From assembly GCA_037974665.1 (NCBI GenBank), contig CM075773.1:66818263-66882262 (forward strand): 64,000 nucleotides of DNA, in the 5' to 3' direction. Made by a program: the position numbers and the translations under genes. Below the pieces are notes generated by a model. It saw nothing but the letters and a program-made list of their open reading frames with translations. It did no database searches and was not told where the DNA came from. Positions 45,644 to 55,949 of the stretch are shown piece by piece (within the stretch, counting starts at the first letter, position 1; each line of letters begins with the position of its first letter). The DNA is from Ehretia macrophylla (Eukaryota; Streptophyta; Magnoliopsida; Boraginales; Ehretiaceae).

Positions 45644-46553
45644 TGTTAGTTTCTGGCCCTTTAATCAATTTGATTATTAAACAAATCAACTAAGTGAAAT
45701 TTGTAGGAAAGTAAATTTGTTGCAACAAAAGTAAGGACACATAAATTTTAACGTGGTTTAACCAATTAGATCTATGTCCACGCGGTCACTCCCTGGCCAA
45801 CAAATCAATCCACTAAGTGTAAAGAGATTACAGACACCAATGGAAACTTACGCAATTGAAGACTCCTTCTTAACCCTTGCTGCCTAGGTGTAAGACTCCC
45901 TTAGTAGATTCTCTAGTTTGGCGAGCTCCCCTCGACTTACAAAAGTTCTTTTCCGATAACACACATTTTTCTCCCGAAGAATGTATACTAAAACATAAAT
46001 TAAAGAATCTTGAAACTCTAGATGGATTGGTCAATACATACAACAAAAACAGACTGTGTTGCAACACTAATTAGAATATTCAGTACACTTTGTTATACAA
46101 TATGTTGCAACACGACCTAACACAGACAGCCTACAGCTAACTCACGATTCAGCTCCTTATTTTCTACTCACTGCTCGCTGCATCTTCAACTGAGAATTGA
46201 CACACCTATTTATGAAGCTTTGGTGTAGATGTCGAGTATAGGTAGGAGTGTATTCAAGGATATCTCTTTAGCACAAGAGTTCTTGATAGCTTGAAACTTT
46301 ATTTCCTTATCACCTTATCCCCAAAGATGTAGAACTCTTCAATACATAAACTCTATTTGAACTTGGACTCTTCTAGGCTTGAATACTTCTTGCACTGGAA
46401 CTCCTCTTAACTCGAATTACACTTGTACTAGAATACTTCAATCATCTTACCTGCAATATCAAAACTCTATACGCAATATCCACATAATAATAATATCCAT
46501 AATTTTGCTAAAACATAGCCAATAAAAACATTAGCTAAAATCAGATCCTAACA
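45644..46553 (-). repeat. 3' LTR of minus-strand SIRE-like element
   Basis: A 910-bp LTR with TGTTAGGATCTGA...CCAGAAACTAACA ends on the minus strand. A purine tract CCAAAGGGGGAAATT (46554-46568) adjoins it. Confidence 0.88.
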
Positions 46554-46568
46554 ATTTCCCCCTTTGGC

Positions 46569-47906
46569 TTTGTTTTGGCAAAAATTCACAAGCAATGGTT
46601 AGCATAACTGTTAGTCAACGCAATCATCAAAATAGACAGTGTAACACAAAAACCATTGTCTTGTGGGATCCATCTCCCTCTTTGACAAAAGAAACCAAAG
46701 CAGTAGCATAGAATATCATAGCAAAAAAAATAATAATAGAGTATCAGAGAAAAACCTAAACCAGTAAAGTATCAGAGCAATAACCAAAACTAGTAAAGTA
46801 TCAGAGCAATAATCATCAAGCAAATGAACATTCAACCAGCGGATTTGGAGTCAAAATCAAGTAGGGTCTGTTGTTCTTCCATCAACTTGTCAAGGTCAGC
46901 CATTATCTTCTGCTAATTGGCTTGAATAGTGGCTTGATCATTGCGCAGCTCATAGACTTCACTTTGAAGTTTCTGCACCTATTACAACAGAGCATCAAAA
47001 ACTGTTGCAGAAGTTGATCCAACATTCCCTTTAGCTCGAGGCTCCCCCTAAATATCTACTTTATGCTGACCCTGCAAAAACTTGGAAGAAAACTCCTGAA
47101 CGAGCAGATATCATGCTTGCTTTCAAGAAACTTGTAAAACAATGCCCTAACAATTTCTCAAGAAGATGAAGTGGTGAGTAGAGAAAAGATGCGTGAGATA
47201 ATGAGAAGCCTTAGATTAGCAAACTTTATAGAAAATAGAGTTTCTCAATGACTCAAACTCATGGATTATTGAGCCACAAGTTTAGTGAGAGAGATTGTTT
47301 TAGTACATGTTGCAACATTACTTCAACAATCAGCCATTTAAGTACTCAAACGCATGGATTATTCCACAAACATAAAACAATGAATGTCACACAAAATCCA
47401 CATTGATTGTGATGTCATCAACGAGAAATTAGATTTATTCAATACTTAAATCACACAAGAATTTATTACTTGAACCATGTGTGTGAAAGCTATATAAAGA
47501 TCTTTCTTGAAATTCTTCAGAATCAGGATCTGCAAGATTTAGAATTTAAAACAATCTGTTCAAACAACCTGATCGTCTAATCACATTGCAAATAATTTTT
47601 TTTTCCAAATCAATATTGGACTTGGTAGCTTTCACTCTAGAACATTCAATCTGGTCTAGATAGCTTTTCCAGTCTCTACTTTTTTTTCCTTTTTTTTCGC
47701 TTTTGTTTGTTTTGTTTTTGTTTTTGTTTTTTTATTTTTCCTTTCATGAGTGAATAAAGTATAGGAATGGATAAATAGACTTCTCTTAATATCCAGAGTT
47801 ACTAGGAATTTCAAATTACTGCACTTGCAAACCATTAAAATCTGTTTCTCAATCAGATCAAAATATAGTGTTCACAAAAAGTGTGGTTCAAATAATAAAT
47901 CTCAAG
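46569..47906 (-). other. 3' non-coding part of minus-strand SIRE-like element
   Basis: The region lies between the polypurine tract and the end of pol. It has T-rich runs (47690-47740) and a few KVQKLQSEVYELRNDQATIQ-like codons near 46900-46985, the end of a coiled-coil protein that could be a remnant of the family's extra ORF. No open frame is supported. Confidence 0.4.
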
Positions 47907-47915
47907 TTGATTTAA

Positions 47916-48400
47916 GGGGTAATTTCACATTTAGTCCCTATTGTTTGCAAATTGTCTCAGTTTAGTCTCTATTATTTAAAATGTCTCAATTGAGTCCCTG
48001 TTGTTTCACCAAAAGTTTCAATTTCATCTCTATTGTTTAATATGTCTCAATTTAGTCCATATTATTTTTTAAAAAGTTCCAACTTCGTCCTTATTATTTT
48101 TAAAAAGTTTCAAAATCATCCCTATTGTTTTCTTAAAGTTTCAAATTTGTCTCTATTATCCAAAGACTAACTTAAAAGTTTTTGATAAATAATAAGGATG
48201 AATTTGAAACTTTTTAAAAACAATAAGGATGAAATTGAAACTTTTTTAGAAATAATAATGACAAAATTGAAAACTTTAAACAATATGGATGAAATTGAAA
48301 CTTTTAGGGAAATAATAGGTACTAAATTGAGATATTTTAAACAATAAGGACTAAATTGAGATACTTTGCAAACAGTAGGGACTAAATGTGAGATTTTCCC
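47916..48400. mobile_element. Foldback MITE, Mutator-like (MULE), 485 bp
   Basis: It starts GGGGTAATTTCACATTTAGT and ends with the inverse of GGGAAAATCTCACATTTAGT. The terminal inverted repeats extend at least 90 bp, built of repeated CAATTTAGTCCCTATTGTTT-like units. It is flanked by a perfect 9-bp duplication TTGATTTAA (47907-47915 and 48401-48409), the length typical of Mutator-like elements. It encodes nothing. Confidence 0.9.
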
Positions 48401-48449
48401 TTGATTTAATTATTAAACTTTCACATCTCTTGAGACTTATCACTTTCAT

Positions 48450-48990
48450 GTTTCAATGCATGGGCCAACATTAATTGGTACAAATACCAATAACTTTTCC
48501 CAAAACTTCAAATCTAACAGAGTCAAGTGCCTTAGTGAAAATGTCTGCTAGCTGATGTTCTGTTGCAACATATTGTAGAACAACTTTTTTTGTTTCAATA
48601 AGTTCACTAATAAAATGATGTTGTATATCAATGTGCTTAGTTCATGAATGTTGCACAGGGTTTCTAGAAATGTTTATGGCACTAGTATTATCACAAAAAA
48701 TAGTTAAAACTCCCTGTTCAATACCATAGTCTTCCAACATTTGCTTCATTTGCTTCACAAATTCATCAGCCTTGATTTTAAATGTTGTACCAAAAACTTT
48801 ATCATCTACATAAATTTGTGCAATCAAAATCCCTTAACCAAGTTTCGTAATGAATAGAGTTTTATCAACTCCCCCTCTCTTGTAGCCTTTTTCAAGTTGT
48901 GAGGTAAAGCATACATACCTGACCATTTCCCTGTAGTTCACCCTAGGCTTACCTCAAGTTTTGACCCCTTCATGAATGGAGCCAATAACA
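48450..48990 (-). pseudogene. RT remnant fused to RNase H, SIRE-like copia
   Basis: Minus-strand reading, from right to left: KGYKRGGVDKTLFI, a stop, then ILIAQIYVDDKVFGTTFKIK (RT active-site region, YVDD kept), FVKQMKQ, and without the rest of RT directly MLEDYGIEQGVLTIFCDNTS and AINISRNPVQHS (RNase H), then [20 protein letters not shown]. The junction shows a repeated AAGCAAATG. About half of RT and the N-terminal part of RNase H are missing. The frame runs across the junction, with stops elsewhere. Confidence 0.82.
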
Positions 48991-48999
48991 TCTTCTGCT

Positions 49000-49235
49000 G
49001 AGTGATTTTTGTGAACATGAGCAAGTGGTTCTTGAGCTTTTGACTGTAAATCACAGTTTCCAAGAGTTTCTGATTTTTCCAGATTTGTTGCACCTTCTGT
49101 TGCATCATCATCTGAAACATCGTCGTTGGTTTCTTAGCCTGTTGTTACGACATCTTCTGCATCAGGATTGGTTTCCATATAGTTAACATCATCTTTTGGA
49201 TCATCTGTTGCAACCTGCTTGCCGATCTGACATGG
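49000..49235 (-). pseudogene. Pol linker after deleted integrase core, SIRE-like copia
   Basis: Codons give ATDDPKDDVNYMETNPDAED, NLEKSETLGNCDLQSKAQEP and HNHSAEDVIGS-like text, the acidic linker between integrase and RT in SIRE-like elements. It joins directly to the CGPCQIGKQ end of the pre-integrase zinc region, so the integrase core is deleted. Confidence 0.65.
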
Positions 49236-49604
49236 TCCGCACACCTTGAATTTTTTACAATTCAACTTTGGAATACCTTGTACTACTCATTTCTTTACAA
49301 TCTTGTCAAGCATTTTATAGTTTAAATGGCCTAACTTTTGGTGCCAGATTTCAGCATTATCAAGTGAATTATTTTGACACAACAAAGTTTATGCACATGG
49401 TGAGGTCAACATATAACAATTGTCTATCGATCTAGTTCCTGCAAGAACACAATTGTTAGTTTTATCAAACAATTGACACTCATCTTTGGTGAACTTGACA
49501 AACAAACCTTGATCGCACAACTGACTAATGCTTATGAGATTGGCTTTCAACCCTTCAACATGAAGAGCCTTCTTTAATCTTGGAAAACCTTCAATAACAA
49601 GAGT
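49236..49604 (-). pseudogene. GAG-pre-integrase and integrase zinc region, SIRE-like copia
   Basis: Codons give LHVEGLKANLISISQLCDQG, FDKTNNCVLAGTRSIDNCYM, IWHQKLGHLNYKMLDKIVKK and FKVCGPCQIGKQ, the GAG-pre-integrase domain (PF13976 from memory) with H...H and C..C. Three stops (TAG/TAA) are present. Confidence 0.8.
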
Positions 49605-50018
49605 TCATTTTCCAAGAACTCGACCTTTCTCACCATCACCAAAAGTTACTTGACCTTCTGAGCGACTTCTATAATTTGTCAACATACCACGATCTCCTGT
49701 CATATGTCTAGAACAACCACTATCAAAATACCATGAGTTAGTGGTACAATCTTGTAATAAGGTGTAAGCAACTAGACAAGTGTGTACAGATTTTCTTACC
49801 CCGATTTGTTTCAAGTTCTGTTGCGACAAATCAACTCTTACTTTTGGTGATTTCCTAGTCTTACCATAAAAGAAAGAATTGACAAATATACCTCTTTTCA
49901 GATCGTCAATATGCCTATCGCATCGTGGTCTGATATGTCCAAGAATACCGCAGTAATGACAGATTGGGACAAACCTCCTTCGCTTTCCTTCTGAATTTTT
50001 TGCCTTTGTCGTAGGCAA
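49605..50018 (-). pseudogene. Zinc knuckle and protease start, SIRE-like copia
   Basis: A 137-codon open frame. CHYCGILGHIRPRC (CX2CX4HX4C) lies at about 49924-49966, followed by a linker and SWYFDSGCSRHMTGDRGML, the start of the copia aspartic protease (D-S-G active site) with its usual CSRHMTG. It ends VTFGDGEKGRVLGK. The frame is open across Gag end and protease, then meets a TAA. Confidence 0.82.
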
Positions 50019-50129
50019 TGTTACAACAGACGATTCTAGCTTCGGTTCCTCAATTTCTTTGACAAAGATAGTTTTGCTAGTTGATGTACCTCCTTGGTAA
50101 CCAAGTCCAGTATGATCTCCATTTGGCTT

Positions 50130-50612
50130 TTAAATTGATAGCATATGATTAAGCTTCAAAGTTCCTGAATTTAGCATATTCACATTCCGTTGAGTTTGTT
50201 TCAACTCTAGTTGCAACTCTTCTATCTTTAGTTGACTCTTGACTCCTTGGATCTGATGGTTTCTCACTGATTTTGTCAAGTCAATTTTTTGTTCCTCTAA
50301 TTCATTGATCTTTTCCTCTAACTCTTGATTCTTCTTGCATACAATCAACCATTTTTTGTACATCTCCTTGTATGCTTTCATGATTCCTTCTTCATCCAGA
50401 TCATCATTACTCTTTGTTTCTGAAATCATGCTACTATCATCTGATAGCACATGTTCTGTTGTGGACGTTGTTGCAACAGTTGGTGCAACATCGGCTGAAC
50501 CAGACTTTCTGCCATTCTGTCCTGTTGCAACAGTGAATGCAACATAGTTGCGGGTATGTCCCGTGTCACTTTCAGAAGAATTATTTGAATCTTCATAACG
50601 AGTTGTGTCCAT
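50130..50612 (-). pseudogene. Gag-like N-terminal ORF with coiled coil, SIRE-like copia
   Basis: ATG at 50612 opens a 160-codon frame. Residues 1-80 are rich in S, T, D and N. Residues 80-150 form a clear coiled coil (CKKNQELEEKINELEEQKID, QLKIEELQLELKQTQRNVNM). It lies about 75 bases after the primer-binding site. The core Gag domain seen in full elements is missing, so this is probably the C-terminal coiled-coil part of Gag joined to a short start by deletion. Confidence 0.65.
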
Positions 50613-50671
50613 ACTTGCAAAAACAACTAGAAAAGTTTTCCCAAAGATCTAATTGAATTAGTTCAGTAACC

Positions 50672-50687
50672 TGCTCTTGATGCCACT
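50672..50687 (-). promoter_or_regulatory. Primer-binding site, diverged
   Basis: The minus strand reads AGTGGCATCAAGAGCAG next to the LTR. It resembles TGGTATCAGAGC with C for T and one extra base. Confidence 0.65.
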
Positions 50688-51353
50688 TGTTAGTTTCTGG
50701 CCCTTTAATCAATTTGATAATTAAACAAATCAACTAAGTAAAATTTGCAGGAAAGTAAATTTGTTGCAACAAAAGTAAAGACACATAAATTTTAACGTGG
50801 TTCAACCAACTAGGTCTACGTCCACGCGGCCACTCCCTGACCAACAAACTAATCCACTAAGTTTCAAGAGATTGCAGACTCCAATGGAAACTTATACAAT
50901 TGAAGACTCCCTCTTAACCCTTGCCGCCTAGGTGTAAGACTTCCTTAGTAGATTCTCTAGTTTGGCGAGTTCCCCTTGACTTACAAATGTTCTTTCCTGA
51001 GAACACACCTTCTTCTCCCGAATAATGTATACGAAAACATAATTAAAGAGTCTTGAAACTCTAGATGGATTGGTCAATACATATGACAAAAACAGACTGT
51101 GTTGCAACACTAATTAGAACATTCAGTACACTCTGTTACACAATATGTTGCAACACGACTTGACACAAACAGCCTACAGCTAACTCACGATTCAACTCCT
51201 TATTTTATGCTCACTGCTCGCTGCATCTTCAACTAAGAATTGATACACCTATTTATGAAGCTTTGGTGCAGATCGCAAGTATAGGTAGGAATGTCTTCAA
51301 GGATATCTCTTTAGCACAAGAGTTCTTGATAGATAGAAACTTTATCTCCTTAT
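50688..51353 (-). repeat. 5' LTR (part) of minus-strand SIRE-like element
   Basis: This is the first 666 bp counted from the LTR 3' end. The remainder is displaced by the gypsy element that starts at 51354. Confidence 0.87.
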
Positions 51354-53504
51354 TGTAATACCCGAGCCCGACCATGCATTTACAAGTATTTATTTATATT
51401 TATTTCTTTCGTTATTTTTAAAAAATGTGTCTTTGTGATTATTTGCCTGCATTTAATCTATGGTTAATTGTCTTACTATTTAAAAATTAATTGGAATTAC
51501 GATTAATAATAACCTAGTATTAGGTGTTCTTATAGCATGAATTAACATTAAGCTTAGGGTCATTACAGGGATGTAAAGTTCCATATCATGACCAAGTAAA
51601 ACTTTTCAGCTGCTTATAAGAGTGTGGGTGATTTCCTTTAACTTTTCAGGCCATTTCAGATATTTTCCCAATTTTATGAGTTTTTGGTCCAGAAAAGGGG
51701 TTTCACTTCCGGGTCAATTAAAAGAAAATTGGGATTTCGTCGCAAAAAAAAGGGGGAATACGCCATTGGGTATCTTTTAATTTGTACTACTTAATGGCGA
51801 AGTTTGGCAAAATTGCATCCCGGCCCAAAAATACAAAAATTGGGACACCTGCGAGCGAAACAGATAAAAAATAAAACATTGGTGTCACTCTCAGGGAGTG
51901 ACACATGTCTCGGGACACGTGTCACATACGCGTGGGCGTACTACACATGCATGACACGTGGGGGGACACGTGTCATACATGCATGGATATGCCACGCAGA
52001 CGTGACACGTGGAGGGACACGTGTCCTGCATGCGTCGGCCTTGAGGGCCTATATAAAGGGGTCACTTGACCCTATGAAATTAAACTGGCAAACAACTTTT
52101 ATTTGGCCCAATTCCACTAAATTATAACGATTCAGTTAGTTAACGTTTCGAAAGTTCCAAAACCGGTCTGAGTCTTCTCCAATTTTTGACATTTTTGAGG
52201 CAAGGATATTTTATTAAAAGTAGCATCTTATATGTTTATATGATTATTATAAAATTATAATATGATTAGTTATTTTAATATTCTAGCTTAAGATATATAA
52301 CATGTCTGTTAATATTCTTTATATGTTACATATGAACTATGATTAACTTTAACAATGTCATGTTTCGGAATTATTAGCTAAGAGCTAACTGTTTATGAAA
52401 TTAATCACCCTTTGTGGCTACTTCGTATGATATGTCGTTATTCAGTTATTTGAACTTCTAGTGAATTAATATTGTTAAAGGTACTTAATCGGAGACAAAC
52501 TCTTTTGTTGTTCTCCACCTACGTGTTTATCAAAGTGCGTGATCATAAATTGTACAAATAATTATCAATTGTGTGTTACGTGAATACGTGTGCATGCTTG
52601 TGTGCTATTAAAATTAGGGGTTGCAACCTCAAGCACAATAGCGTTTCACGAACGCCGGGCGACAAAGGGCTTGTCGGTGATCCCGTGACTATCGTGGTCC
52701 TAGTCCCTCTCTCGATTAGCCATCCACCCTCGGAGAGTTGGGTCGTAGATTTCAGGTACAATCCGGAGTACCTTCTTGAGAGATGAGAAGTTGAAATTGT
52801 GATCAAGGCTGGCCACCTCGTGAAATACTCGACCTGTTCCTACTCTCGCTTGGTACTACCCTCGGAGAGTAGTGTCCTACTCTCGCTTGGCATTCCACCC
52901 TTAGAGAATAGGCTGATATCTGTTGTTGATATATGCCACTATTGTTTACCTAAATGTCATTTATGTTATTATATATGACTCAAATGTGATAATAATTTTC
53001 TACTAGTTATCATATGTTATTATATCTTATATGGACAGTTTGTTATACTACCGTACGTGAATTGCATCATGATTTACAAAAGAGACCGACTAGAAATGTT
53101 TTCAAAACTCTTCTATTCCATCCTCACTGAGCTTCCCCAGAGCTTACCCTCTTTTCTCCCCCCAGTGCAGGTACAACTTAGCTTGAAATGGAAATTGACT
53201 TTGAATGTTTACATGCTCGAAGCCTTTTGCTGTCATAGTTGGATCCAAGTTGTAAAAATTAGAATTTGTTGTATTAATTTCGGGAAAAGGGTAGCTATGT
53301 TGAAACCTCAGTTTGTATGATAGCCGGGTAGTTATCAAATCACAGATGTTGTAATACCCTTTTGTACTTAAATTATTATATAAAGGCTTGTTATTAAGTA
53401 ATTCTTTATTTACTGTTTCTTTTAATAGAAAGTTATGAACTCGTAATGACGATAAATGAAGACTTTAACCTAGTCTTGAGTAGGGCCGGGTTGGGGTTGT
53501 TACA
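51354..53504 (+). repeat. 5' LTR of short gypsy element
   Basis: Starts TGTAATACCCGAGCCCGACC and ends GGGGTTGTTACA. It carries a G-box cluster and TATA box in its first third, and the CCTCACTGAG...CAGTGCAGGTA block near 53123-53172. Confidence 0.88.
51895..52060 (+). promoter_or_regulatory. LTR promoter: five G-boxes and a TATA box
   Basis: CACGTG occurs at 51916, 51955, 51967, 52006 and 52018, most inside GACACGTGTC or TGACACGTGG. The TATA box CTATATAAAG lies at 52049-52058. CACGTG is the core bound by plant bZIP and bHLH factors (G-box/ABRE). The 3' LTR copy keeps only two intact cores. Confidence 0.75.
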
Positions 53505-53506
53505 GG

Positions 53507-53520
53507 TGATATCAGAGCTT
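53507..53520 (+). promoter_or_regulatory. Primer-binding site (initiator tRNA-Met type)
   Basis: TGATATCAGAGCTTAG lies two bases after the LTR and matches TGGTATCAGAGC with one change. Confidence 0.82.
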
Positions 53521-54215
53521 AGATAGCTCATAAGCCGGGATAGGATCTTCGGACAATGGGTAGTTATCTTTTAAGGATATGTGTTTGGCATAATCATATG
53601 TGCTCAGTGTGCTTATTTGCTAAGTGTGAATCTATTTTCTATAAGTTGCATGTTTAATTGTACTGAAGTTATTAATTGTATACATGCATTACCCGTAAAA
53701 TGGTAAGTAATCCCCTTCCCTGAAAGAATCAGCTAGTAGCAGATCTCCTTACATGTGAGTTAGCAAACAAGGGAACCGTTGATTCGTAGACTATATATAA
53801 TGTTCGGGCTTGACATCGACCACTGGTATTTTCTTCGATATCTTCACTCGGAATTCTTGGAATTCTTAACTGGTATTTTCTCTGGACTTCTATTTGGTAA
53901 TCTTATTGGGCATTCTAGATTGGATTTCTAAGTTGAGCCTTTATTTGGTATTCATGGCCTTTATTTGGCATCTATAATGCCTTTATGTGACATTCGAGAA
54001 TTCTTAGCTCATATTTCTCTTGTTATTCTTCCTAGGATTTCTTATTCTCGCACGGTATTCTTGTACAGTGTTCTTTGGATTTCTCATCCAGGTATTACTA
54101 TTCGAGGCTCATGTTTGGAATTCTTACTTGGCATCTGGTATTCAATCTCGAGTAATGGACTGGAGGTACTAGAGAAGTAAATTGCGAGGACGCAATTTTT
54201 ATAAGGAGAGGAGGA
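53521..54215 (+). other. Internal region of short gypsy element
   Basis: No gag or pol is seen. Between 53820 and 54140 a loose repeat of GGAATTCTT / TTGGTATTC / TTTATTTGG occurs about a dozen times. The end reads GCGAGGACGCAATTTTTATA followed by AGGAGAGGAGGA, the end-of-pol remnant and purine tract of a gypsy element. Confidence 0.65.
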
Positions 54216-54881
54216 TGTAATAACTGAGCACGACCATGCATTTACAAGTATTTATTTATATTTATTTCTTTCGTTATTTTTGAAAAATGTGCCTTTGTGA
54301 TTATTTGTCTGTATTTAATCTATGGTTAATTGTCTTACTATTTAAAAATCAATTGGTATTACGATTAATAATAACCTATTATTAAGTGTTCTTATAGCAT
54401 GAATTAACATTAAGCTTAGAGTCGTTACAGGAATGTAAAGCTCCATATCATGACCAAGTAAAACTTTTCAGCTGCTTACAAGAGTATGAGTGATTTCCTT
54501 TAACTTTTCGGGCCATTTCGGCTATTTTTCCAATTTTAGGAGTTTTTAGTCATGAAAAAGGGTTTCACTTCGGGGCCAATTATAGAAAAACTGGGATTTC
54601 GTCGCGAAAAATGGGTACACGCCATTGGGTTTCTTTTAATTTGTACTACTTAATGGCGAAGTTTGGCAAAATTGCATCCCGGCCCGAAAATACGAAAATC
54701 GGGACACTTGCGCGAGAAACGGGCAAAAAACAGAATATTGGTGTTACTCTCGGGAGTGACACGTGTCTCGGGATACATGTCACATATGCGTGGACGTACC
54801 ACGCATGCATGACACGTGGGGGGGACATGTGTTACACATGCATAGACATGCCACGCATGCGTGATACGTGGAGGGACAAGT
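54216..54881 (+). repeat. 3' LTR (part) of short gypsy element
   Basis: Starts TGTAATAACTGAGCACGACC and matches the 5' LTR to GTGGAGGGACA, where another LTR starts. Confidence 0.87.
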
Positions 54882-55949
54882 TGTAACACTCCGATCCATC
54901 TCGAGACCAGGAGTTCTATCAATCAATCTAATCACAACCCTAACCAAACCCGGACATAAATTTTCAGGGAAAACGGACGGAGTCTCCCCTGTTTCTAGGC
55001 GAAATGTAAAATCTGCGACATCATATAAGTGGACCAACACCGTGTCCAACCATACAAAACTACCTCAAGGCCATCCGAGCCTCGGTTCTCAGCAATTAAA
55101 CTCAGCAAGTATACATACATTTCCAATTTAAAAGCTAACCTATCTCTTTTCATTTTTGACAAGTACATTCAAACTGGACAATTAAACCATACTAAGCTAC
55201 TGCGTAAAATAAACTATCATGCCATTCTAATTCTTTTTCTTGGGACATTAGAAACATGCATTGTAGTTAAGCTATGCTAACTGATTACATAACTAGCTTA
55301 TCAATTTACCTCAACTATTTAGCTAATTTAGATTACATTTCTTTTAACAATAAATACATACAATACATAAAAGCATACATCTTGCATCTTTGACAACTCA
55401 AGCCACATAGCATGCAAGACAACTCTTCAAGCACGAACTTTCACGAAATCACGAACTTCCAGCTAACATGACATTTCCTGAAATGTGGTGGTGAGGAGTG
55501 AGTATACACAACACGTATACTCAGTGAGGGCAAAACAGATATCGAGTTGGAGAGAAAGAAAGTCGTGCAATGCAAATAGGCAGTTAAGCAATATAACTGA
55601 GAAAGTAAGCGATCAAGACAAACCATCAATACAATAAGCAATTAATGAAAGCATTAACACAACCATTCAAAGCTATACCACACTCTGAAGGCTACGGTTC
55701 ACTCTTACGAGCAATATACCATTCCACGAGTGATATATCAATCTCGAGCTTGATGTTGACAACAATGACAATAAGCGCGCAACCACCTTATAACACCAGT
55801 TTGGAATACCCCGGGAGTAACCATCAATTCTATGACACAAATCTCCCTGGGAGGCAACCCAAGCGAGAAGAGGGAATAGCCACGGAGCTAGAGCAACCAA
55901 CACTGGCGACCCAAGGCTACCCAGAGAGGCCCATCACTCACGCGCTGGA
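54882..55949 (-). repeat. Gypsy LTR fragment, minus strand
   Basis: Starts TGTAACACTCCGATCC on the plus strand (LTR 3' end GGATCGGAGTGTTACA on the minus strand). It shares GGACGGAGTCTCCCCTG and GGCCATCCGAGCC with the Tekay-type LTR at 55950, so the two are related families. It has the CCCTCACTGAGTATACG block near 55510-55535. It is cut at 55949 by the Tekay-type element. The other end is outside the window. Confidence 0.75.

Larger units (their letters stand above)
45644..51353 (-). mobile_element. Internally deleted SIRE-like Ty1/copia element, minus strand
   Basis: LTRs lie at 45644-46553 (3' LTR) and from 50688 (5' LTR, cut at 51353). The internal region codes Gag, zinc knuckle, protease and GAG-pre-integrase, then jumps over the integrase core and most of RT to RNase H. 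It therefore cannot move by itself. GATAT (45639-45643) is the left target duplication; the right one lies beyond later insertions. A MULE-type MITE sits at 47916-48400. LTRs differ by roughly 7% in the first 250 bases by eye. Confidence 0.85.
51354..54881 (+). mobile_element. Short non-autonomous Ty3/gypsy element with 2.15-kb LTRs
   Basis: The 5' LTR (51354-53504), a primer-binding site, a 711-bp internal region without coding potential, a purine tract and the start of a 3' LTR (54216-54881) are present. The 3' LTR is cut by a later insertion. The retained primer-binding site, purine tract and LTRs fit a non-autonomous derivative that needs proteins from a relative. Confidence 0.85.

Noticed and set aside
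54650-55131. Several frames of 83-91 codons on both strands
   Set aside because: They cross the junction between two LTRs of different elements, so they cannot be real genes.
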